Shown: in pieces, positions 36,101 through 44,600 of the stretch
Numbering within the stretch: position 1 is the stretch's first letter
Layout of the letters: each line of letters opens with the position of its first letter
NCBI RefSeq assembly: GCF_027938815.1
Contig: NZ_CP115913.1
Location: 2,638,001 to 2,702,000 of the forward strand
Source of the DNA: Oceanirhabdus sp. W0125-5
GTDB taxonomy: Bacteria; Bacillota; Clostridia; Clostridiales; Clostridiaceae
Direction: 5' to 3'
DNA: 64,000 nucleotides
Position numbers and translations under genes: made by a program
The notes under the pieces: generated by a model
The model's database searches: none
What the model was told of the DNA's origin: nothing
The model's input: the letters and a program-made list of their open reading frames with translations, nothing else

Positions 36101-38665
36101 TTTGAAATGTACATGGCATTACTACTTGGAAATACACTCTTCATACCGAACAAAGATGTAGTTACTAGTTATGAGTTACTAAATAAATATATTATCAATA
36201 ATGGTATAACCACAGTAACTTTACCTCCATTTGTAGCTGCAAACTTGAATCAGGAATGTGGGTTAAACAGATTAATCACAGCAGGTAGTGAATTGAAAGG
36301 ACATGCAATAACTAATTTGCATGGTAAGTTTGATATAATAAATGCTTATGGACCAACGGAAGACACAATATGTACTACTTATTTTATTGTACAGGATTAT
36401 GTGGACTATAAAGTTCCAATTGGTAAACCTATATACAATCACAAAGTACTTATACTAGATAGTGATAATAATTTAGTGCCTATTGGTGGAGTAGGTGAAC
36501 TATGTATATCGGGTATGGGCTTAGCTAGAGGATACAAAAATAAATCACAACTTACAGATGAAAAATTTATAGACAACCCATTTGAGCTAGATGAAAAAAT
36601 ATATAAAACCGGAGATCTTGGAAGATGGTTACCTGACGGGAATATTGAGTTTCTAGGAAGAGTGGATCAGCAAGTAAAAATAAGAGGGTTTAGGATAGAG
36701 GTTGGAGAAATAGAAGCCAGATTAGTTAGTCATGTTGATATAAAAGAAGCAGTAGTACTGGTAAAAGAGGATAAAAATAATAGTAAATTTTTATGTGCGT
36801 ATATAGTGACTAAAGTTGAACTAACTATAGGACAGATAAGAAATTACTTATCAAAAACTTTACCTGATTACATGATACCATCTTACTGTATACAGATAGA
36901 TTCAATACCTCTTACATCAAATGGAAAAGTAAATACAAGTGCTTTTCCGGAACCAGGTGATACAATAGATACTGGAGTAGAATATGCAGCACCTCAAAAT
37001 GATATTGAAGAAAAAATGGTTGAGGTTTGGCAAGATGTACTAGGATTAAAGAGAGTAGGGGTAAATGATAACTTCTTTGAACTAGGAGGAGATTCAATTA
37101 AGGCAATACAGGTATCCTCAAGACTTAATAAATATAAGATAAAACTTGAAATAAGTGACCTTATGAATAAATCAACTATAAGAGAATTATCAAGTGTAGT
37201 AAAAATTAATATTAAAAGTGATGCCTATCAAGGAACAGTAATAGGAGAAGTAAAGCTAACACCAATACAAAAATGGTTCTTTAATCAAAGATTTAATAAT
37301 ATGAATCATTGGAATCAAGCAATAATGTTGTATAGAGAGGATGGATTTGAAGAATATAAAATAACCAATGTTTTTAAAGAAATAGTAAGCCATCACGATG
37401 CACTTAGAATGATTTATAAATTTGATGATTATATGGTAAAACAATTTAATAGAGGAGATGAAGAGGGAGAACTATTTAGTATAGAAACAATAGATTTAAC
37501 AAGTGAGCCTAACTATAAACAAAAGATAACAAAAGAGGCAAGTCGAATACAAAGTAGTATAAATTTAGAAGAAGGTCCACTAGTAAAACTTGGATTAATG
37601 AAGACAGTAGAAGGGGATCATTTATTAATAGTAATACATCACCTAGTAGTTGATGGTGTATCATGGAGGATAATCCTAGAGGATTTTAGGCAAGCATATG
37701 AAATGGTACTAAATGGAGAAAAAATTATATTTAATGAAAAAACAGAATCATTTCAAGAATGGTCTAACAAAATCAATAATTATAGTAAAGATACAAAGGT
37801 ATTAAATGAAGAGGATTATTGGAAATCTATATATGAAGAGCAAGTAGAAGAAATAAGAGTAGATTATATGGTCAAAAATGGTAAGGTGAGAGATTCTGAT
37901 AAGGTTACTACGCACATTAGCAAGGAAAAAACTGATAAGCTTTTAAAGCAAGCTAATAGTGCTTTTAATACTGAAATAAATGACTTACTTCTTACAAGTC
38001 TAGGCATTGCATTAAATCAATGGTCAGGGTATAAAAGTGTAATGGTTAACATGGAAAGTCACGGAAGGAGAGGTGGTGTAGAAGGTACAGATATATCACG
38101 AACTGTAGGATGGTTTACTTCTACTTACCCTATAATATTACAAGGGTGTGATAGAGGGGATATTTCAAAATCCATAAAGCAAGTAAAAGAAAATATAAGA
38201 AGAATACCAAATTTAGGTATAGGACATGATGTATTAAAATATTTATCAGATAAGAATGATATTAATAATTTGATGCACACTAAGAAAGCTGAAATAAACT
38301 TTAACTATTTAGGTCAATTTGATCAGGATTTTCAAAATGAAATATTTTGTATGTCAGAAATATCAGTAGGTGATAGCATCAGTAGGGAATCAGAGTTGAT
38401 ATATGCATTAGATGTTAATACGGTGGTAGTAAATAATAGACTAAGAGTTGATATTACATATAATAAGAATGAATTTAAAGAAGAATCTATAAAAATATTT
38501 GCTGATGAACTCAAAAATAGTATTTACAAAGTTATAGACTATTGCCTATCAAAAGATGAGGTGGAGTATACACCATCAGACTACGGAAATATCAATATTG
38601 ATTTAGAAGATTTTAATGAAATTATGGATACTGTTGATGAATTATTGGAGGTGGATTATGAATAA
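30194..38665 (+). CDS. NRPS 2: (partial C)-A-PCP-E-C-A-PCP-E
   Basis: 2823 residues; GAGGAGG precedes the ATG. It opens with about 255 residues matching only the C-terminal half of a condensation domain (no HHxxxDG). Then A1 (265-745), carrier (LGGDSIKA, about 800), epimerase E1 (855-1290; HHLIIDG, EGHGR, DITRTVGWFT), condensation of D-L type (1320-1746; HHHIIMDGWC), A2 (1766-2246), carrier (about 2297), epimerase E2 (2352-2790; HHLVVDG, DISRTVGWFT). A1 pocket residues D-F-W-N-I-G-M-V-H equal the Thr code; A2 residues D-A-F-T-I-A-A-I-C differ by one from the Phe code. So it adds Thr then Phe, both turned to D form. It overlaps NRPS 3 by 8 bases. Confidence 0.96.
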   Translation: MVKKAKMSKHLEVYKEAYNYWSKKINNIHSDTNIPKDGIKDFESKRGIYSKKINSNIVKKIHEICNNNDLSVYIFLVSSLDILLYKFTGETNIVIGSPLYQDIEDNTGRENNANVILSDTVNANSTFKQFLLEVKDTIVKAYKYQYYPLNEVSKEFNVSMNIVNNPNIVIMHNKIHNINNNYSNDIVIKYLENELSFCVEYNASNYTQNTIDTLINCYINIVEQCVFNLIINIKDIEIINEIEKKMLIDKFYSSVEMNDVESTIDELFEVQTKRTPENIAVVFGNKHLTYRELNERSNQVARILVEKGIESEKIVGILVEQSIEMIVGIMGILKAGGAYLPIDPNYPDERINYIIKDSKVNVILTDDEENKFSNLSDIITVNLLNKDILNIENSNLNIKNKPSDMAYIIYTSGSTGRPKGVVVEHRNVVSLMENNKYLFDFTSDDIWTMFHSFCFDFSVWEMYGALLNGGKLIVVPKAIAQDTQEYLKLLKKEEVTVLNQTPTAFYNLLEEEMKFENRELKIRYVIFGGEALKPLKLKQWKEKYSDIKLINMYGITETTVHVTYKEITSKEIENNISNIGSPIKTLVGYVMNEELKLCPIGVVGELCVGGLGVARGYLNREDLTNVKFVRNPYKPDERLYRSGDLVKMLESGDMVYVGRADHQVKIRGHRIEVGEIETILLKYEEIKEVVVIVKENMSQSKYLCAYIVTDKDIKSTELRNYMRLHLPEYMVPSFFIKLQNIPITANGKVNIKKLPDPEGHIETGVQYEAPRNIEEKEMVNVWEQVLGVKKVGINDDFFTLGGDSIKAIQIASQVNKLNKTIAIKEILQKTTIKELTPFVKDKEEASDSEEKIVGHIELTPIQHWFFKQNYEAINHFNQSVMLTSKNGFDEEKVRQVFDKIIEHHDILRTVFLKNGEIYKGYNRDISDKIYKINIIYLHDEVDKKERIGLEVNKVQASLDIENGPLINICIFKGEDQDELLIVMHHLIIDGVSWRIILEDFNMGYQQSIKQKKIEFQTKTTSYKKWAHKLIEYTQKLDLSNEKKYCQSLKSKHKEIRTDKKVIQRKQEKAEVVSVKIDKEKTAQVLTKVHETYNTEINDLLLTALGMTIGAFNGTKNIVIDVEGHGRGEIIEGVDITRTVGWFTTIYPVLIQVEKSKPLSYNLKKNKENIRKIKNKEINYNIFKYMTSNDNQLTQESDIIFNYLGQFDSDINTETFNLSDYSSGQNIGNKNQISYKLEVNAVVIEQELNIHIKYNNNEYEVETIKKIAANYKNDLEKLIIYCMSADREKTPSDYGKTEITLDEFEEINGYLMQQSKEEIQAMYNLSPMQQGMLFHKIQNEESTMYFEQISFEIEGKVDIRIMQNSFNELIKRHDILRTIFIYENVQKPIQIVLKERQNIIHYKDICSLDNREKMEYIKKIKYTDRKNGFDLRKDNLFRLFILKIEEKKHIMIWSHHHIIMDGWCVGIIIDEFLVIYNKLINNKKITLNNPIQYNKYLEWLDKQNYKEGLEYWKEILEGYNEQITLPKKTIENEPLEYEIGEESLIIDSKITNKLLDIVKENKVTLNTVFQGIWAIMLQKYNNTNDVVFGVIVSGRPSELEGIEKMIGLFINNVPVRVKTTKEMNFRDLLLELQQQQIDAQKNSYCLLSDIQSNTDLKGKLIDNILVFENYPLTKLQDKGEINIDKNSLDVFEQSNYNFSIIVTPGDEVKINFKYNKKVYDLDIVKNIAQNMKSLFERLDVNVKLKDIEILCTAEKNKIINNFNNTRLDFNKEKTISELFEEQLENNSDKIAIVCEERKITYEELNNKANQLAKLLREEGVRPDTIVGVLAERSIEMIVAILAILKAGGAYLPIDIEYPEERINYMLSDSNVEIILTNTQINVQTIGDNKKIINLNDVTILNKDVQYIENVNNIHDLAYVIYTSGTTGNPKGVMIEHLGINNLKCWFEEGLSIGNNERILQFASISFDAFGFEMYMALLLGNTLFIPNKDVVTSYELLNKYIINNGITTVTLPPFVAANLNQECGLNRLITAGSELKGHAITNLHGKFDIINAYGPTEDTICTTYFIVQDYVDYKVPIGKPIYNHKVLILDSDNNLVPIGGVGELCISGMGLARGYKNKSQLTDEKFIDNPFELDEKIYKTGDLGRWLPDGNIEFLGRVDQQVKIRGFRIEVGEIEARLVSHVDIKEAVVLVKEDKNNSKFLCAYIVTKVELTIGQIRNYLSKTLPDYMIPSYCIQIDSIPLTSNGKVNTSAFPEPGDTIDTGVEYAAPQNDIEEKMVEVWQDVLGLKRVGVNDNFFELGGDSIKAIQVSSRLNKYKIKLEISDLMNKSTIRELSSVVKINIKSDAYQGTVIGEVKLTPIQKWFFNQRFNNMNHWNQAIMLYREDGFEEYKITNVFKEIVSHHDALRMIYKFDDYMVKQFNRGDEEGELFSIETIDLTSEPNYKQKITKEASRIQSSINLEEGPLVKLGLMKTVEGDHLLIVIHHLVVDGVSWRIILEDFRQAYEMVLNGEKIIFNEKTESFQEWSNKINNYSKDTKVLNEEDYWKSIYEEQVEEIRVDYMVKNGKVRDSDKVTTHISKEKTDKLLKQANSAFNTEINDLLLTSLGIALNQWSGYKSVMVNMESHGRRGGVEGTDISRTVGWFTSTYPIILQGCDRGDISKSIKQVKENIRRIPNLGIGHDVLKYLSDKNDINNLMHTKKAEINFNYLGQFDQDFQNEIFCMSEISVGDSISRESELIYALDVNTVVVNNRLRVDITYNKNEFKEESIKIFADELKNSIYKVIDYCLSKDEVEYTPSDYGNINIDLEDFNEIMDTVDELLEVDYE

Positions 38666-41600
38666 AAATATAAAATATATGTATGAATTGACACCTATGC
38701 AAGAAGGAATGTTATATCACAATTTGGTTGATAAAAATTCTATGACGTATTTTCAACAGTGTAGTTTTGAAGTTAAAGGAAAAATAAAAATTGATTTAAT
38801 ACAACAAAGCTTTGATAATATAATTAGTAGACATGATGTACTTAGAACAAGCTTTATATATAAAAAAGTGAAAAGCCCTATACAGGTAGTTTTAAAAGAG
38901 CGAAAAAACTTAATCATGTTTGAAGATATTAGCTTTTTGTCTGAAAAAGAAGTAGATAGATACATTTATAAGTTCAAAGAGGAAGATAGAAAAAAAGGAT
39001 TTGATTTAACAAAAGACAAATTAATTAGGTTAAGCATATTAAAAATTAATAATAGTCGTTACTGTATGATATGGAGCTTTCATCATATAATAATGGATGG
39101 ATGGTGTATGGGCCTAGTTCTGAATGAGTTTTTAGAGTATTACAGTCGATTATTGTCAGGTGAAACGATAGAACTGAAAAAAGCAACACCATTTAAACAA
39201 TATGTTAATTGGTTAGGAACTCAAAATAAACAAAATGGAGAAAAATATTGGACAGATTATCTTAAAGGGTTTGCAGAAAAAACAGGATTACTGGAGAATA
39301 AATCAATTCAAAAAGTAAGATATAAACAAAACATTTTAGATTGTGTAATAGATGAAGAAACCACAAAAAAAATACAACAGTTAGCAAAAGAGAATAGAGT
39401 AACATTGAACACTGTATTTAAAGCAATATGGGGTTTACTACTTCAAAAATATAATAATACAAATGATGCTATATTCGGTAATATAGTATCTAATAGACCA
39501 CCCAACATAGAGGGTGTAGAGGAAATGTTAGGCATATTTATTAATGCCGTACCAGTTAGAGTTAAGACAAATGAGGAAATGACAATAACGGAATTATTAA
39601 AAAAGCTGCAAGAACAAGGTATAGTTGCAGATAAGTTTTCATATATGCCACTTGCAGAAATTCAATCTAAAAACGTGTTGAAAAGTGAATTGATTAATCA
39701 TTTAATGGTATTTGAAAATTACCCTTTAGAAAATGTACAAAGAAGCAAGGAAGAAGATGACTTAACAATCATAAAAGGCAGTTTTAATATTTATGGTGAA
39801 ACAAACTATGACCTTAACATTATTATTATTCCAGGGAAAACTATAAATATAAAATTTAAGTATAATGCTAACAAATATGGTGATCAATATATTAAAACAG
39901 TAAGTTCGCATATAAAAACAATAGCTAATGCAATTGTAAAACAGCCTGAAATTAAAATCTCGGAAATTGAAATGTTATCAGAAGAAGAAAAAACACAAAT
40001 AATATATGACTTTAATGATACAAAGATGGATTATCCAGAAGAAAAAACAGTTCATGAGTTATTCGAAGAACAAGCTGAAAAAAATCCTGAGAATGTGGCA
40101 GTGAAGTTTAATTTAGATAACCTAACTTACAGTGAACTGAATGCAAGAGCAAACCAGTTAGCAAGGATATTAAGAAATAAAGGGGTAAAACCTAATTCAG
40201 TGGTAGCTATAATGGTAAATAATTCATTAAATTTAATAATAGGGATATTAGGAGTGTTAAAAGCAGGAGGAGCATACTTACCAATTGATCCAAATTACCC
40301 TAAAGATAGAATAGAATACATGTTAGAAGATAGTGGAACTAAGTTAATCTTAAGTGAAAAGAGTCTAGTTAATGGTATATCATTTAGTGAAGAGGTTATA
40401 GATATATTCAATGAAGAATTATATGTAGGAGATTGCAGTAATGTAAATAATATAAACACCTCTAGTGATTTAGCATATATTATTTACACATCAGGAACAA
40501 CTGGAAAACCAAAGGGAGTAATGGTGAATCATTATAATTTGGTGAACTACTGTAGCTCAATTGTAAGTAAATTATCATTAACTGCAGAAGATGAAACCGC
40601 ATTATTGTCCTCATATGCATTTGATTTAGGGTACACAGCTATATTCTCATCATTAGTTATAGGATCAACCTTACATTTAATTAAAGAAGATGATTATAAA
40701 AATCCTGAGAAGTTAGTGGAATATCTTATGGGTGATATCACGTATATTAAAATTACACCGTCAATATTTAATATGATTATTAACTCAGGATGTGCAAGGG
40801 AATTAAAGAGAAGTAAACTAAGGTTGATAATACTAGGAGGAGAATCAATAAATATAAAGGATATAGAGAAATTTTTAAGTCTAGGGGTAGGTAATGGTAA
40901 TATCCAGATAGTTAATCATTATGGTCCTACAGAAGCAACCATAGGTTGTATAGCAACATTCGTAGACTTAGATAATTTAGAGTGTTTTAGAAATATAATA
41001 GGTCGCCCAATAAATAATAACAAAGCATATATAATAGATAGAAACAGAAAGTTATGTGGTGTAAATATTCCAGGAGAACTATGCATTAGTGGAGAGGGAT
41101 TAACAAGGGGGTATTTAAATAGGCCAGAATTAACAGGAGATAAATTTATAGATAATCCATTTGAGGGTAGAAAGAAAATGTATAGAACAGGGGATTTAGC
41201 AAGATGGCTACCTGACGGTAATATAGAGTTTTTAGGAAGAATAGATCAGCAAGTTAAAATAAGAGGATTTAGGGTAGAATTAGGTGAAATAGAATCTAGG
41301 TTAGCCAGTCATGAGGAAATCAAAGAAGCGGTGGTGTTAGCGAAGGAAAATGAGGAAGGCAATAAGTATCTATGTGCATATCTAGTAACGTACATAGAGT
41401 TAACAGTACGAGAATTAAGGAGGTACTTATCAAAAACTCTACCTGATTATATGATACCGACAAAGTATATACGATTAGATAAGATGCCGGTTACATCAAA
41501 TGGGAAGGTGAATAGAAAAGCGTTACCTGTACCAGAAGGTAATATGGAGACAGGGGTTGAATATGCACCTCCCACAAATGAAATACAAGAGAAACTTGTA

Positions 41601-44600
41601 CAAGTTTGGGAAGAAGTATTGGGAGTTAATAGAGTAGGGATAAATGATAACTTCTTTGATATGGGTGGACATTCGTTAAAAGCTATTAAGTTAATGTCAA
41701 AGATACACAAAATATTTAATGTTGAGGTACCTTTAAGCGAAATATTTAATAGACCAGTACTAAAAGAACTAGCAAAGTATATAAAGATTGATAGTGGGAG
41801 TGAGAATGAGTATATTCAAATACAACGCGTAGAAGAAAAGCCATATTATTTAGTATCATCTGCACAAAAAAGATTATATCTTTTAGAACAAATGGAAGGG
41901 ATTGGGACAAGTTATAATATACCGTCAGCAATGATTATTGAAGGTGAGTTTGCTAAAGAAAGAGTAGAAGAGGCTTTTAAAGCATTATTATTAAGACATG
42001 AATCATTAAGAACATCATTTAATATAATAGATGATGAAATAGTACAAATAGTTAATCAAGAAGTAAAATTTAGTATAATGTTTAAAGTTTTAAGTAATCT
42101 ACTAAATAAAAATGATAGTAATGAAACCATAGATTTAAATAATGAGGTTAAGGAGTTTATTAAACCCTTTGATCTTTCAAGTGCACCTTTACTTCGGTTA
42201 GCTCTAATTAGGCTGACAAAGGAAAGACATCTGTTGATATTTGATATGCATCATATTATATCTGATGCTATATCCAAGGAAATATTAATAAGAGAATTTA
42301 TTAGTTATTACGAGGGAAGAAGAATACAACCGTTAAGTATACAATACAAGGATTATTCAGAATGGCAAAAAAGGCAACTTAAAAAAGAGCAAATAAAAAA
42401 GCAAAAAGAATATTGGATAGAAAATTTAGAAGGTGAGCTACCGGTTCTAAACATGCCTTTTGATTATGAGAGGTCAACAGAGTTGAATTTTGAAGGCGAT
42501 AGAGTAGAAGCACTAATTGATAAACAACTTACAAAAAAAATTAAATTATTAAAGAAAGAAACAGATACAACTATATATATGGTTTTGTTAGCAACGTTTA
42601 ATATTTTATTGCACAAATATACAGGGGATAAAGATATAATGATTGGCACACCGATTGCAGGAAGGTCACATGCAGATCTCCACAATATTATAGGGGTATT
42701 TATAAACACTTTAGTATTGAGGAATAAGCCAGAAGCAAGCAAAAAGTTCGTAGATTTCTTAACCGAAGTAAAAGAAAACTCATTAAAGGCATATGAAAAT
42801 CAAGATTATCAATTCGAAGATTTGGTTGAGCAGTTGAATATTACAAGAGAAGCAAATAGGAATCCGATTTTTGATATAATGTTTGCATTACAAAATATTT
42901 CAAATAGAAGAATAGAATTAGAAGGATTGACTTTTAAACCATATGAATTGCAGAATAATGTGTCAAAATTTGATTTAACCTTAACAGCGCTAGAAGAAAC
43001 AGAAGATATACTTCTAAGTTGGCAATACTCTACAAAGCTTTTTAAAAAAGAAACTATAGAAAGAATGTCAGTACATTATATAAATATACTTAAAGAAGTA
43101 CTAAATAATATAGATATTGAAATCTCAGAAATTGAAATGTTATCAGAAGAAGAAAAAACACAAATAATATATGACTTTAATGATACAAAGATGGATTATC
43201 CAAAAGAAAAAACAGTTCATAAGTTATTCGAAGAACAAGCTGAAAAAAAACCTGAGAATGTGGCAGTGAAGTTTAATTTAGATAACCTAACTTACAGTGA
43301 ACTGAATGCAAGAGCAAACCAGTTAGCAAGGATATTAAGAAATAAAGGGGTAAAACCTAATTCAGTGGTAGCTATAATGGTAAATAATTCATTAAATTTA
43401 ATAATAGGGATATTAGGAGTGTTAAAAGCAGGAGGAGCATACTTACCAATTGATCCAAATTACCCTAAAGATAGAATAGAATACATGTTAGAAGATAGTG
43501 GAACTAAGTTAATCTTAAGTGAAAAGAGTCTAGTTAATGGTATATCATTTAGTGAAGAGGTTATAGATATATTCAATGAAGAATTATATGTAGGAGATTG
43601 CAGTAATGTAAATAATATAAACACCTCTAGTGATTTAGCATATATTATTTACACATCAGGAACAACTGGAAAACCAAAGGGAGTAATGGTGAATCATTAT
43701 AATTTGGTGAACTACTGTAGCTCAATTGTAAGTAAATTATCATTAACTGCAGAAGATGAAACCGCATTATTGTCCTCATATGCATTTGATTTAGGGTACA
43801 CAGCTATATTCTCATCATTAGTTATAGGATCAACCTTACATTTAATTAAAGAAGATGATTATAAAAATCCTGAGAAGTTAGTGGAATATCTTATGGGTGA
43901 TATCACGTATATTAAAATTACACCGTCAATATTTAATATGATTATTAACTCAGGATGTGCAAGGGAATTAAAGAGAAGTAAACTAAGGTTGATAATACTA
44001 GGAGGAGAATCAATAAATATAAAGGATATAGAGAAATTTTTAAGTCTAGGGGTAGGTAATGGTAATATCCAGATAGTTAATCATTATGGTCCTACAGAAG
44101 CAACCATAGGTTGTATAGCAACATTCGTAGACTTAGATAATTTAGAGTGTTTTAGAAATATAATAGGTCGCCCAATAAATAATAACAAAGCATATATAAT
44201 AGATAGAAACAGAAAGTTATGTGGTGTAAATATTCCAGGAGAACTATGCATTAGTGGAGAGGGATTAACAAGGGGGTATTTAAATAGGCCAGAATTAACA
44301 GGAGATAAATTTATAGATAATCCATTTGAGGGTAGAAAGAAAATGTATAGAACAGGTGATTTAGCAAGATGGCTACCTGACGGTAATATAGAGTTTTTAG
44401 GAAGAATAGATCAGCAAGTTAAAATAAGAGGATTTAGGGTAGAATTAGGTGAAATAGAATCTAGGTTAGTCAGTCATGAGGAAATCAAAGAAGCGGTGGT
44501 GTTAGCAAAGGAAAATGAGGAAGGCAATAAATATCTATGTGCATATCTAGTAACGAACATAGAGTTAACAGTACGAGAATTAAGGAGGTACTTATCAAAA